This document shows, in pieces, positions 7,984 through 18,700 of a stretch of DNA of 63,486 nucleotides. Each line of letters begins with the position of its first letter. The first letter of the stretch is position 1. The notes beneath the pieces are model-generated. The model was not told where the DNA came from. It searched no databases and worked only from the letters and a program-made list of their open reading frames with translations. The stretch is from JBCCCJ01 sp039029315 (GTDB lineage Bacteria > Bacteroidota > Bacteroidia > J057), in assembly GCA_039029315.1 (NCBI GenBank), contig JBCCGK010000074.1, positions 1 to 63,486 of the forward strand, in the 5' to 3' direction. A program made the position numbers and the translations under genes.

Positions 7984-9392
7984 AAGCGAAAATAGATAAA
8001 TGGATTGTAAGATTCAGCCACCAAATATGCGATGGAAAGTAGGAAGATTCCCAAGAGCAGAAGCACTTCCCCTACCCGAAAGAGCGTAGTGCCTGATCCT
8101 TTGACAGACAGGAGCCGTTTGCCACCACCGAATCCAAAGAAGATCGCCAGAATTGCGACCAGAAATGTCTCCCTGTTGAAAACCCACTCCCAATGAAAGG
8201 GTTTGGCCAGGGATTGTGGGAGATACATGGCCTGCAGATACTCCCAGGCAAATCCAATATCGGGTGCACGGAATAGCACCCATCCCATGACTACAACCCA
8301 GAAAGTGAACACTCCCCTCATTAGCTTTACTCCTGGAAATGGTGTTACTTTTCCTATACGTTCAAGGCTCAGGAACAATCCATGCCACATGCCCCACAAG
8401 ACAAAATTCCAGCTTGCTCCATGCCAAAGACCGGTAAGCAAAAAGACAATCCATAAATTGAGCACCGTTCTTCGCCCTCCCTTTCGGTTCCCGCCTAATG
8501 GAATGTATAGATAATCCCGAAACCAGCTAGACAGGGACATATGCCATCTTTGCCAAAACTCACGGATGGAGGTAGACAAATAGGGCAGATTGAAGTTCTC
8601 TGGAAAACGAAAGCCCAACATATTCCCTAAGCCGATCGCCATATCAGAATAGCCAGAGAAATCAAAAAAAATCTGGAATGTATATCCCAATGCACCTACC
8701 CAGGCGAGACTGGTTGAGATCCCATCTGGCGGTAAGGCAAAGATCGTGTCCACGATATATGCCAGCGGATTGGCAATCAAGACTTTTTTCCCTAACCCAA
8801 TCAGAAACCGTCGAATCCCTTCAGCATACATGTCAGGGGTAACACGCCTGTTGCTCAAACTCAAGTGAATGCTCTCATAACGCACAATCGGTCCAGCAAT
8901 CAACTGAGGGAAAAGGGCAATATAGAGAGCCAAATGGCCGATATGTCGTTGGACAGGTGTCTCCTTCCTATAGACATCGACCAGATAGGAGATGGCTTGG
9001 AAGGTATAAAAGGAAATCCCGATAGGCAACACAATTCCCGGATCGGGCAAGGCTTCCATATTTAGTTTGCCCAGGAGAAGGTTCAGATTTTCTACCAAAA
9101 AATTGGCGTATTTGAAGGTGCCAAGCAAAAGGAGATTCAAGGCAATTCCAAATCCCAGGGCTGCTTTGGCACTTCCTTTCTGATCCATTTGCCTGCCAAT
9201 CAACCGACCACAGAGATAGTTGATTCCGATAGAGATAAGAAGCAGAACGGACAATTCTATCCCTCCCCAGGCAAGAAAAATCAAACTCCCCACCAACAGA
9301 AAATAATTGCGCCAGGGATGGGGGATTACAGCATGTCCCAGCAGAATGACTGGCAAAAACAGGAACAGAAATACCAGGGAGCTGAATACCAT
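7980..9392 (-). CDS. AlgI-like MBOAT O-acyltransferase (copy 2)
   Basis: Polytopic MBOAT protein of 470 residues and first gene of the minus-strand four-gene unit. Motifs QRWHMSLSSWFRDYLYIPLGG (H284) and GLWHGASWNF (H324) lie at the same positions as in copy 1. It is expected to pass acyl groups to the AlgJ-like protein encoded by the overlapping next gene. A MITE-like element lies 70 bases upstream of the start and may carry or disrupt the promoter region. The acyl donor and the accepting polymer cannot be read from the sequence. Confidence 0.92.
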   Translation of the reverse strand: MVFSSLVFLFLFLPVILLGHAVIPHPWRNYFLLVGSLIFLAWGGIELSVLLLISIGINYLCGRLIGRQMDQKGSAKAALGFGIALNLLLLGTFKYANFLVENLNLLLGKLNMEALPDPGIVLPIGISFYTFQAISYLVDVYRKETPVQRHIGHLALYIALFPQLIAGPIVRYESIHLSLSNRRVTPDMYAEGIRRFLIGLGKKVLIANPLAYIVDTIFALPPDGISTSLAWVGALGYTFQIFFDFSGYSDMAIGLGNMLGFRFPENFNLPYLSTSIREFWQRWHMSLSSWFRDYLYIPLGGNRKGGRRTVLNLWIVFLLTGLWHGASWNFVLWGMWHGLFLSLERIGKVTPFPGVKLMRGVFTFWVVVMGWVLFRAPDIGFAWEYLQAMYLPQSLAKPFHWEWVFNRETFLVAILAIFFGFGGGKRLLSVKGSGTTLFRVGEVLLLLGIFLLSIAYLVAESYNPFIYFRF

Positions 9393-9462
9393 GAATGTCG
9401 AGTTTTGGCAAGGACAAAAATGGGGGAAATCCGGCCGTGAAGCAAATCGACAAAGGATCTGA

Positions 9463-9623
9463 GAGACTGTTTGGGAATGTGTACTGAGAATTTTCAGGGT
9501 GTATTTTTTTCTCAGACAAGGCTCTTTTTTGTTCTCATAGTGGTGCTATGGGAACAAAAAAAGCCACTGAATGAGGAAAAAAGACGCATACAAAAAATAA
9601 GTGACAGATTTCAAAACAGTCTC
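9463..9623. repeat. MITE-like element, copy 1 (161 bp)
   Basis: Ends GAGACTGTTT and AAACAGTCTC are inverted repeats, and the element is flanked by TGA on both sides (9460-9462, 9624-9626), a 3-bp TNA duplication as made by some IS5-group elements. The middle forms a long hairpin around TTGTTCTCATAG. It has no coding capacity. It is near-identical inside to the copies at 35033 and 63362. It occupies the 339-base gap between the kinase-cyclase gene and the acyltransferase operon, both on the minus strand, where the hairpin could separate the two transcripts. The rest of the gap shows no gene. Confidence 0.85.
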
Positions 9624-9731
9624 TGAAGGACAATGGAGAATTCCGTGCTAGATGCTTTAAGCAGTTGGGCCTTTGACGAAAGTTGTGGAGACTGCTATGT
9701 GTGGGGGTGTCTCAGGATGGAGAAAAGGCAA

Positions 9732-12700
9732 TCACTTTCGTCGCATCAACTCTACACCTGTCCAGGATTCCGGAACTCCTTCTTTCAAGCAAAGGCGTGA
9801 TCTTTCAAGAAAGTGATGGGTCGGTTGATCATCGGGAAAAATAGCGACCATTTCTTCAAATATCTGAACAGCTTCTGCAAATTTTCGCTGATAAAACGCC
9901 TGGATTCCTGTTTCCAGCCTGGATTTTGTCTCCAGTTTTTTCTCTTGAATCTCTGGCAAATCTCCCCCAAAACAATCATATACCCTAAGCGCTTGCTTCT
10001 TCCCCTTGACTTGAACCTTGCCCAGATATCTCAGCTGAGCATGTTCTGTATCAGGCAATAGATCTACAGTTGTCTGACTCAATAGGGTAGATACCCCAAA
10101 ATACTTGGTCAAGCCTTCCATCCGGGAAGCGGTATTGACAGCATCTGCGACCACTCCCGCATCCATTCTCCCTGCATCTCCAATCACGCCCATCATCAGC
10201 GATCCCGTATGCAGCCCGATGCCCAGTCTGATCGGCTGTCTTGCTTTTTTGATCCGTTCGATATTATATCTGGCGAGCTCCCGGTGAATGCCTATAGCTG
10301 CTTGTACGCCATCCCTGGCTTCATGTGGGAAGAGGGCCATGATGCCGTCGCCCAAATATTGATTCACAAAGCCCTGATGGGATTGGATGATCGGGCCAAC
10401 TCTGCCAAGATAGGCATTCAGAAAGGCAAAATTCTCTGCTGGTGTCATGCTTTCAGACAGGCTTGTGTATGACCGAATATCTGAAAAAAAGACGGTGACT
10501 TCCCGTTCTACCTGATCGCCCAAGCCAACCTCGATGATGCTGTCCCGTCCGAGATGATGCAGGAATTCCCGGGGAACAAAACGGCTGTAGGAATTATTGA
10601 TGTGGAGCAGGTTCAGATGCGTTCGTACCCGGGCCAGGAATTCCTGTCTGCTGAAGGGTTTGGCGAGATAATCATTGGCGCCAAGGGCCAGACCTTCAAC
10701 CAGGTCTGATACCTGATTTTTGGCAGTGATCATGATGATCGGGAGCTCACTGGGCAAGTATTGTTCCCGGATTTTTTCGCATACCTCATATCCTGACATC
10801 CGCGGCATCATCAGGTCCAGGAGTACCAGATCAAATGTCTGCCCTGCTGCAAGAATATCCAGTCCTTTTTGCCCATTCAGAGCTTGGGTGATCTGAAATT
10901 GCTTGCTGGATAGATGATTTTTGATGACTTGCTGATTGATGGGTTCGTCATCAATGACAAGAATATGCGGTCTGTCTGATGCCAAAACAGGGAGATTCTC
11001 TAATGCTTCTTGCTCCTTTTCGAGTTGAAGAAGAGGCTTGATCTCCTCTGTAGGCTTCAATTCCGATTCGGATCTTTTGGGAGTGCTTGCCTGGTCTAGT
11101 GCAATCGGCAAGGTGAAATAAAATGTTGACCCTTTTCCGACTTCTGATTCCACCCAAATGCTGCCACCGTGGAGTTCGACCAACTGTTTGGTTACGCTCA
11201 ATCCCAATCCTGTTCCGCCGTATTCTCTGGCTGAAGAGCCATCTCCTTGTTCGAATGATTCAAAAATCTGTTCAAACTGGGATGTCGGGATTCCAATGCC
11301 TGTGTCCCGCACGAAAAAGGTTTGAAGTCGGCGATCGAGGCTTGCTTGTTCTTCCACATGGGGAGCAGGGTCGTTTTTGTGCCTGGCCTGTGATTCAGCC
11401 GCTAGTGTTCCTACTTCTACCTTGCCTGATTGAGAGAATTTGATTCCATTTCCGACCAAATTGAACAAGATTTGGTGCAAGCGATCTTCATCTCCTTCAA
11501 TCAATGGCACATCTCGCGGAATATGATTATGCAGGCTGATCGGTTTCGCCCCGATCAGCGGCTTGCTAAGGCTGAGGATGACTTGTGTGAGTGGATGGAG
11601 ATCAATGGCTTTGGTGTGAAGCTGAAGGTCTTTGTTTTTCAGTCGGGAAAAATCCAGAATATCATTGACAAGTCTGGAGAGTCGCTTTCCCGAACCGGCA
11701 ATCATCTGGAGATTTTCTTTCAATTCTTCATTGAGTTTACCTGCAGCTCCTTCGTGCAAGGATTCCGCCAACCCAATGATTCCATTCAGTGGGGTTCGCA
11801 ATTCATGAGAAGTATTGGCCAAAAATTCGTCTTTTAAGGTGTCGGCTTTGCGGAGGGCCTCATTGGCCTGTTCTTGTGAGTGGAGACTGTCCTGCAAGGC
11901 TTGTCTGCGATCCTGATCCAACTGATTGCGTTTGAATCCAACTCCAAGGGCGAACAAACTCATTTGCAGAATTCCGCCGATTTCTGCAACAAAAATAGCT
12001 GTGTCAAAATCAAACATGCCGATATCCCAAATGGTATCTATGCTGGGAACCAGAAATCCAATGAGGAGCATGCCATTGGCGACAAGAAAAAACAAGGCAT
12101 GCTTGTTGCCCTTGCGATAGGACAAGACGCCCCAACTAATGATCATCAGGAGTCCAAGACAAAAAACCACCAGGGATAAGTTGATGGACTGATCGATCAG
12201 TCTGTCAAAATTGAATATCCAATGATCAAGATCATCAGGCGTATGTGATTGATAAACGATGATCCCACTTACTCCATGAACGATGGTCAGCATCAACAGA
12301 AAGATCAATCCTGCCCGATCCCATGCGGGAAGATTTTCTCGAATGCCAAGGAATTCTCTGGCAAAAAGAATTAGGCCAATCCCCAATATCCATGAGCTCA
12401 CATAGTATCCAGTGAATTCATGTCCACCATGATGCGGAAAAAGATCATGAAAGAATAAGGCATTTGCAGAAAACAGGCAGATGCCAAATACATAGAGAAC
12501 ATAAAAAAAGTAGGAACGGACCCTTGTCATCAAATAAAGGAGAAAGAAATAAATGCTTTGGATGAGCATGATCCCAAACATCCAGCCTTGAGTCAAGGCA
12601 GTTTGCCTCTCAGTAGCAATGAAATGGTCCTGGTCCATGAGATTGAGGTAAATCCCATAGAGGGACTGTGTTTGGGAAGGGCCGGCTAATCTGATATACA

Positions 12701-13469
12701 CTGTTTTGACAGCTTGTTGGCTAACGCCAATTTCTACAAAATTACGCCAGTCGTCTATGACTTTTTCTTCCGGCTTGTAGGCAATTCCACTTACCAGATG
12801 ATCATAGGTGCCTCTCCCATTTGGGAGATAGATATCGATGCTATCCCATGATTGATGCTCAAATCCAATCATGACGAAAAAATTTCGCCATTCGAGACTA
12901 TCACCACGGAATCTTGCCCGAACCCAATAAGCTTCCCCCGCCTTCAAATCCTGCATGCGAAGCGCATTCTGCTGGAACGGACCTTGCTTGGCCTCCTCAA
13001 AGCTTAGCTTTCCGCTTGAGTCTCTCAGGATCATCAATTCATAGTACACCTGCGTATACAGATAGTTTTTTTGTTGGAAATGGCGGTCAAATCTTTCTGG
13101 ATATCTGATCCCATAATGGGCGCGCAGAAGCCTGTGTTCTTGCCAAAGTCTGTCTTGTTCAAGGGAATCCTTGGTGTACTGAAAGGCGATCATCCGGCCT
13201 ATCTGATTCTGTGCAAAGAGAGCGATGGTGTCAGTATGTTGAATCCCAATCGACAAGAGGCTATCTCTATACATTGCGATACTATCCCAATAAGCTGGAT
13301 TTCCCTCACGCGCTTGGGGAAGAAACGCATTGACTAGATGAATAAACGAGATGCGCTTTTGACTATCAGGAGTGGCCTGCGAGACTGTGCGGAGAGAATC
13401 GAGATAGGCATTTTGTGCTTGGCACGTCACACTGACAGTCAGGATCAGAAGCAGGATTCTCAACTTCAT
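9732..13469 (-). CDS. 7TM hybrid histidine kinase / receiver / class III nucleotide cyclase
   Basis: Protein of 1245 residues. Order: signal peptide (1-19); periplasmic region resembling 7TMR-DISM extracellular domains (about 140-285); seven membrane helices (about 293-512); a short coiled coil; HisKA with H555 in SHELRTP; HATPase with GNGIKFS, DTGIGIP and GGTGLGLS (about 670-790); receiver with D885 and K937; and a class III cyclase (about 985-1170) with metal aspartates D997 and D1041, N1112 and R1116. The residue that is usually the purine-reading lysine is Q1037, while D1109 is kept. The tail is helical and TPR-like. It probably couples an external signal to phosphorelay and cAMP/cGMP-type output; substrate is uncertain. 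Confidence 0.92.
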   Translation of the reverse strand: MKLRILLLILTVSVTCQAQNAYLDSLRTVSQATPDSQKRISFIHLVNAFLPQAREGNPAYWDSIAMYRDSLLSIGIQHTDTIALFAQNQIGRMIAFQYTKDSLEQDRLWQEHRLLRAHYGIRYPERFDRHFQQKNYLYTQVYYELMILRDSSGKLSFEEAKQGPFQQNALRMQDLKAGEAYWVRARFRGDSLEWRNFFVMIGFEHQSWDSIDIYLPNGRGTYDHLVSGIAYKPEEKVIDDWRNFVEIGVSQQAVKTVYIRLAGPSQTQSLYGIYLNLMDQDHFIATERQTALTQGWMFGIMLIQSIYFFLLYLMTRVRSYFFYVLYVFGICLFSANALFFHDLFPHHGGHEFTGYYVSSWILGIGLILFAREFLGIRENLPAWDRAGLIFLLMLTIVHGVSGIIVYQSHTPDDLDHWIFNFDRLIDQSINLSLVVFCLGLLMIISWGVLSYRKGNKHALFFLVANGMLLIGFLVPSIDTIWDIGMFDFDTAIFVAEIGGILQMSLFALGVGFKRNQLDQDRRQALQDSLHSQEQANEALRKADTLKDEFLANTSHELRTPLNGIIGLAESLHEGAAGKLNEELKENLQMIAGSGKRLSRLVNDILDFSRLKNKDLQLHTKAIDLHPLTQVILSLSKPLIGAKPISLHNHIPRDVPLIEGDEDRLHQILFNLVGNGIKFSQSGKVEVGTLAAESQARHKNDPAPHVEEQASLDRRLQTFFVRDTGIGIPTSQFEQIFESFEQGDGSSAREYGGTGLGLSVTKQLVELHGGSIWVESEVGKGSTFYFTLPIALDQASTPKRSESELKPTEEIKPLLQLEKEQEALENLPVLASDRPHILVIDDEPINQQVIKNHLSSKQFQITQALNGQKGLDILAAGQTFDLVLLDLMMPRMSGYEVCEKIREQYLPSELPIIMITAKNQVSDLVEGLALGANDYLAKPFSRQEFLARVRTHLNLLHINNSYSRFVPREFLHHLGRDSIIEVGLGDQVEREVTVFFSDIRSYTSLSESMTPAENFAFLNAYLGRVGPIIQSHQGFVNQYLGDGIMALFPHEARDGVQAAIGIHRELARYNIERIKKARQPIRLGIGLHTGSLMMGVIGDAGRMDAGVVADAVNTASRMEGLTKYFGVSTLLSQTTVDLLPDTEHAQLRYLGKVQVKGKKQALRVYDCFGGDLPEIQEKKLETKSRLETGIQAFYQRKFAEAVQIFEEMVAIFPDDQPTHHFLERSRLCLKEGVPESWTGVELMRRK

Positions 13470-13482
13470 AGAACAGCCTTTT

Positions 13483-13517
13483 CAAGAGATGCCTTGAAGA
13501 TACTAAGGCATCTCTTG
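13483..13517. promoter_or_regulatory. 13-bp perfect hairpin before the kinase-cyclase gene
   Basis: CAAGAGATGCCTT (13483-13495) pairs perfectly with 13505-13517 around a 9-base loop. On the minus strand it lies after the stop at 13536 and ends 13 bases before the ATG at 13469, next to an AAAAGG that could be a ribosome site. No T-run follows, so it is not a standard terminator; a role in RNA stability, partial termination or translation control is possible. Confidence 0.6.
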
Positions 13518-13535
13518 ATAGACAACATCTGAGAC

Positions 13536-14801
13536 TTATGGATCTACAGTCTCTTGTGATCCATGCCAGCGATTGATTGTTTGGTAGAGGGGGGTGCTTG
13601 CTGGAAGATAGGTATAGTTGTCCCAGAAGGACTCATCATAGACCCCTGTCTGCTTGGAAAGGCTGGTTTCGGGATTGAGCCTTTGGGCTTCTGGAATCGG
13701 ATGAGCAGCTGTCTCCTGCTCATAGTGGGTAATCACGAAGTCCCGGCTTACATCTAATACATACTGCTTCTGCTCCTCTCCTCGCTTCTTTTCCAGATTT
13801 GCACGAAATTGATGGTTTGCAGAATTGAGATACCATTGCCCATTCTGATAAACGAACTGTTGTCTTCCCTGATCATCCAACAATTCAAGCTTAATCCCGG
13901 CTAGTCTCAAGGCAGCTTTGGCTGCCATTCCTGTGAGACCTGCGATCTGTCCAAATCGGAATTTCTTCCCTCTTTGACTGGTTTGATAGTCGACTTGTAC
14001 AAATGCCAATGTTTTGGTGTCGAGATAGATATTTCCCTGGTAGAGGCGCTTGCGAAGTTTTCTTTTTTGATCAAAATGAATCACATAGGTATCTCTTCCA
14101 TTGTGCGAGACTACATCCTTAAGGGTATAGGTGTAATTTTTATACACTTTTTTTCCGATGAATGCTTCTGCTTTTGGACTGCCAATCACAGGAATGCCAG
14201 CAGCAGATTGGATTCCGCCGCCGCCAAACATCAAATGGACATTGTTAAATGGCATTTGAGCCTCTGAACTTCTGCCTTTAATCAACTGAGCTTGACTTGT
14301 GCGATGAGAACTGACACCATTTCCCTGCTGATATAACTCTACAACAGCTTCATTGAGCCTAACACCACTATCACCCACTTGCAAAAATTCTCGATAAAAA
14401 GCCTGACTCATGATGGGATCGTGGCCATGATTGTCAGGAATAGAGGCGACTGCTTCCTCAAGCAGTTCAATGGGATCGATAGGAGTAATGATTACAGCTT
14501 CAAGTTCCATCGGCCTGGGAACCAACAAGAAGGTGATGGCTTCCTCTTGGTGAGCCTTACGGGAGTCAATCTCTTCAGCCTGATAGGCCAGGTGTGTGAT
14601 TGTGATGCGTTCATGCGCAGGGAGATTGATTCGAAATCGGCCTTCACTATTGGTGATGGTTCCCCAGCCAGAGGGGGTTCGAAGCTGCGCATAGGCAATG
14701 GATTCCTTCGATTGACTATCAAGGAGAGTCCCTGTGATAGAAATTTGAGCCTGAAGAAAGAGGGGGATAAGGAGAGATAGGAATACAGTGAGTTGTTTCA
14801 T
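13536..14801 (-). CDS. Secreted carboxypeptidase-regulatory-like domain protein
   Basis: Protein of 421 residues with a clear signal peptide (MKQLTVFLSLLIPLFLQAQ). Residues about 20-100 form the beta-sandwich seen at the N-terminus of TonB-linked receptors and related Bacteroidota proteins (GTLLDSQSKESIAYAQL...TNSEGRFRINLP). The remainder contains YREFLQVGDSGVRLNEAVVELYQ and a beta-rich C-terminal part of unknown fold, as in several periplasmic families of this phylum. No membrane barrel or TonB plug is evident. It is in the same direction as the kinase-cyclase gene downstream, 66 bases apart, but a strong hairpin lies between them. Function is unknown. Confidence 0.75.
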   Translation of the reverse strand: MKQLTVFLSLLIPLFLQAQISITGTLLDSQSKESIAYAQLRTPSGWGTITNSEGRFRINLPAHERITITHLAYQAEEIDSRKAHQEEAITFLLVPRPMELEAVIITPIDPIELLEEAVASIPDNHGHDPIMSQAFYREFLQVGDSGVRLNEAVVELYQQGNGVSSHRTSQAQLIKGRSSEAQMPFNNVHLMFGGGGIQSAAGIPVIGSPKAEAFIGKKVYKNYTYTLKDVVSHNGRDTYVIHFDQKRKLRKRLYQGNIYLDTKTLAFVQVDYQTSQRGKKFRFGQIAGLTGMAAKAALRLAGIKLELLDDQGRQQFVYQNGQWYLNSANHQFRANLEKKRGEEQKQYVLDVSRDFVITHYEQETAAHPIPEAQRLNPETSLSKQTGVYDESFWDNYTYLPASTPLYQTINRWHGSQETVDP

Positions 14802-14990
14802 TGGAATGGGTTGTATGGAAAATACTTACTTATTCTGGTAGAGGAAAAAATAGATGTTTTCGTTGCATGAAAAAATGGAATTGAGCAAGCGTGTCAAATT
14901 CCCATAGAATGTTGGCACCTTCTTGAATATCTCGACCCGATTTCTGTAATTTCCCCTCCAATCTCTTTTGCTTGATCTAATTGTTTTCTC

Positions 14991-15530
14991 ATGACTGATA
15001 TCGAACGTACCCAACTTCAATACCCCATTGGCAAAGCCGTTTTGTCGGACACACTAACGCCTGAAGAAAGAGTTGCCCATATCACCACCATTGAGATGGC
15101 ACCTGGAAAAATCCGAAAAGCTGTAGAAGGACTTAACTCTGAGCAGTTGGATACACCGTATCGACCAGAGGGATGGACCGTGAGACAAGTGGTTCATCAT
15201 ATGCCTGACAGTCATATGAATTCCTATGTCCGTTTCCGATGGGCCCTGACCGAGGAGGACCCGATGATCAAGGCTTATGATGAGAAGGGATGGGCGATGC
15301 TTCCTGATGGGTTGTTGGGGCCGATCGGTGTCTCTCTCAGATTGTTGGATGCCTTGCATGCCCGATGGGCAGCCTTATTGAGAAATATGAAGGAAGATGA
15401 TTTTGCCCGCACCCTCCAGCATCCGGAAGGACGGACATATACCCTGGACAAAATGTTGGGACTTTATGCCTGGCATTGTGAACATCACATTGCCCATATT
15501 ACGTCCTTGCGTGCGCGAAACGGCTGGTAG
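14991..15530 (+). CDS. yfiT: YfiT-like DinB-superfamily thiol transferase
   Basis: Protein of 179 residues, typical for YfiT. It starts with the family segment LQYPIGKA, continues with APGKIRKAVEGLNSEQLDTPYRPEGWTVRQVVHHMPDSHMNSY, and ends with YAWHCEHHIAHI; the histidines in VVHHMPDSH and WHCEHHIAHI match the metal site of this four-helix DinB-type family. YfiT proteins are described as bacillithiol transferases that conjugate the thiol to electrophiles. The bacillithiol gene bshA lies 23 kb away in the same window, which fits. It is transcribed alone, divergent from the gene at 13536-14801. Confidence 0.85.
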   Translation: MTDIERTQLQYPIGKAVLSDTLTPEERVAHITTIEMAPGKIRKAVEGLNSEQLDTPYRPEGWTVRQVVHHMPDSHMNSYVRFRWALTEEDPMIKAYDEKGWAMLPDGLLGPIGVSLRLLDALHARWAALLRNMKEDDFARTLQHPEGRTYTLDKMLGLYAWHCEHHIAHITSLRARNGW

Positions 15531-15540
15531 ATTTTTGCTG

Positions 15541-15578
15541 ATTTGATCGGATGTTTTGGACAAAATCTTTGATCAAAT
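15541..15578 (+). terminator. Stem-loop downstream of yfiT (weak terminator candidate)
   Basis: ATTTGATC at 15541-15548 pairs with GATCAAAT at 15571-15578, with a further short pairing inside (gatgtttt / caaaatc). It begins 10 bases after the yfiT stop. There is no following T-run, so termination is uncertain. The rest of 15531-15777 shows nothing else recognisable. Confidence 0.3.
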
Positions 15579-15777
15579 GAAGGAGCTGGTCATCTGTGAT
15601 ATAAGAAGCAATATTTTCATTATCAACCAGCTGTGCTTTGTGAGACAGTCTTCAGATCAGGATGGAATTTCCTTCAGGATTATTCTATTTGTCGTTGGCA
15701 ATATTGCAGAAATTTGTACATTCGTTCTGTTAGGATTGTTTGTATCCTAGTCCTCACCCACTATCAGACTACGTCCC

Positions 15778-18700
15778 ATGGATTCTTCTGAACACGCGTT
15801 TTACATACCAGATGCTTTTACTTCGGACCTGGAAGATGTCATTGCATCGGAGAAAGAATTTCTTGATCAGCGAAGGAAACAGTATGCATTGCCAGAGCTA
15901 GATGAACAATCTTCAGATCCCTACAATCATCTATGGGGATTGGCGATTTCTGGTGGAGGGATTCGCTCCGCAACACTCGGTCTGGGCATGATACAAAAAT
16001 TCATTGCTAAGCGAATTTTCAAACAGTTCGACTACATGAGTACGGTGTCTGGCGGCGGCTATATTGGTTCTTGCCTCACCACCTTGATGAGCACTGATCC
16101 TGAAAAATTTGTTCAGCCGGGTCAGGAAGAAACTGGTCAACTAGATCCTCGAATTCCGGGCGTTGAGATAGATACCTCACCATTTTCCTTGTTGATGCGG
16201 AGATTGAAGCAGACAGAAGATTCTTCTTTGGGCAAAGATGAAGTCCAATCAAGAAGTATTATTCCGGGACAGTTCGCGTCAGGAGAAGGGGAGACATCTC
16301 ATTCACTGGCAGGCTTGGATGATGCTTCACAAGATTCTCTTCCGCGAATAGACCTGAGCTATCATTCGGTTGAAGAGACCAAGCTGGATGCTCGGCATCA
16401 ACTTCATCATCTGCGGATGCATGGCGAATACCTGACTCCACAAAAAAGTTTTCTAAGTCCAGATGTCCAACGGGCGGTAGGGACTGTGTTGGCCGGGATT
16501 ATCCACAACATCTTTTTGTTTGCTTTGACGATCAGTATGTTGGTGAGTTTTAACTATCTCCTGTTCGATTGGGTATCCAAGGGACACTTTTTTCAGGTGA
16601 TGGATCAACCATCTTTGTTGCTGGAAGAAGGCCTTCAAACGTCCCCTCCAGTTAGTCCTGAAGCAGGTGCAGATTCCGTGATGGGCGATGTAGTAGAATT
16701 TTGGGATGATCATTTGGCCTTGTACTTCTCTGAAATCAGTCGATCCTATGAAGACAATTGGGTCTGGCCTCTTGGGGTTGCCACACTGGGATTTTTGGTG
16801 AGTATCTTTTTTCAGATTCGCATTCGCAATGTCGTGGGTCGAATCAGCACAGAAAAACAAAAAATCAAAACTGGAGCCACTGAGCCAGATGGTCCTTCTG
16901 GCATGAATACAGAAGCCTTTCTTGAACAACAGTTTGTTGGCAAATTCCAAATGACCAATATTGTAGGGAGCTTGCTGGTGATGGTGATTGCCTTAATTTT
17001 GGGCTTTTCTTTTGGTTGGATACCCCGAACGGATTATTGGTTGATGTTTGTGCTCCCTATCTGTTTTACTGTGGGCATCTTTGCGGGAGTCTATACCGTG
17101 GTGGCTATAGTTGGAGCCAATCCAAAGCAGGGGAGGATCACCCGGGCTTTCTATGGAGATTTGAGAGGTGGCGCATTTACAGGCGTATTAATCTCCCTGA
17201 TTCTGCCATTTGGGTTGTTATTATTATTTGCCTTTAGTTTTTACCTGGATGAATTGTATACAGCGATCGCTTCGAGTGTTTCTACCTCAGTGGCTTCCAT
17301 CGGGGTGGGATATTTTGCCGCCTCCAGCCAAAAGAAAGGGGAAGGTGGAAAAGGAGGTTCTACAGGAATCATGTCTTCCTTGGCAATCCCACTGCTGAGT
17401 CTGTCTATTTTGGTATTTGTGATTCTAAGTGCAGCAGCTATTGCATTGGTGCTGAATCTGAATGGCGACATTGCCTATTTCGCCCTATGGTTGTTTGGCG
17501 GATCATTGCTGACTTTCGTGATTTTGGGGTCTGTGGTTGATTCAAACAAGCTATCCCTGCATTATTTTTATCGGGATCGACTGTCAGAAGCCTATCTGCG
17601 GACTGATGGTCGGGTATTGAGGGAGGAAGTAGACCGTCAAGGAATGCCACTGGTGAATCTTCGAAATGATGAGGATTTGCGGCTAAAAGATGTGGGATGG
17701 TCCAAATTATCTGAAGAAGACGCACTGGCAGCCCATCAGGATTTGATTGACAATCCAAATCGTGTACATGCCTGCCGATTTGAACCAGATGGAGATGTAT
17801 TGGTTCCCAACCCAAGAGGCCCTTATCATTTGGTCGTAACGGCCCTGAACTTGCAAGGCTCAGACGAACTGGTGAGAAAAGACCTCAAATCAGATCATTT
17901 CATTTTCTCCCGAAACTATATTGGGTCTCGAAGTACTGGATATGTAAAGACAGATGCCTATCGAGATGGAAGAACCAAACTTGCTCGCGCCATGGCAATC
18001 TCAGCTGCTGCTGTCAGTTCAGGAATGGGATTTACCTCCTTTTTTGCCCAGGCTTTCCTGACGACTTTGCTGAACTTGCGATTGGGGTATTGGATCGAAA
18101 ATCCCTGGTACTATCGATACTATGACAAAGGGCGCGCTGTCAACTCCTGGTTGACCTATCGGCTGTTAAAACTTCAGGGATGGAAGGATATGGAGACCAA
18201 GGATATTGCAGAAGAAGGAGACAATTCAGAGGAGCCTCAGGGCAAATACCGACTGTATTTCAATCCCAAACGTAGATTCACATTCTGGCCTTCTTATTTA
18301 TTGCTCGAACTATTGGGCGGAACGACAGCCGATACCCGCTTGATCAATGTTTCGGATGGCGGCCATACCGGAGATAATCTTGGACTCGTCCCTTTGCTCA
18401 GACGCAAATGTAAAGTGATTGTGATTTGTGATTTTGAACAAGACAACAGTTTCACCTTTGAATCATTCAATCATGCCATACGCATGGCCAATATTGAAGA
18501 GAACATAGATATTCACATTGATTTGAGAGATCTGGAACCTGAAACCATTGATGGCAATAACATCACTCCCAGCAAATGCAGTGTGGTGGAAGGAGAAGTG
18601 CGCTACCCGGATTACACCACCGGGAAAATCTTCTATATCAAATCATCCTTGAACATAGATGAGCTGAATCCTTTGCCAGTTAATATTTACAACTACCATA

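Noticed and set aside
4165..9392. Acyltransferase genes considered as an alginate cluster
   Set aside because: No alginate polymerase, epimerase or export genes are present; only the acylation module is shared.
15556..15750. Short open frame after yfiT
   Set aside because: No motif, odd composition, and it overlaps a hairpin; likely chance.
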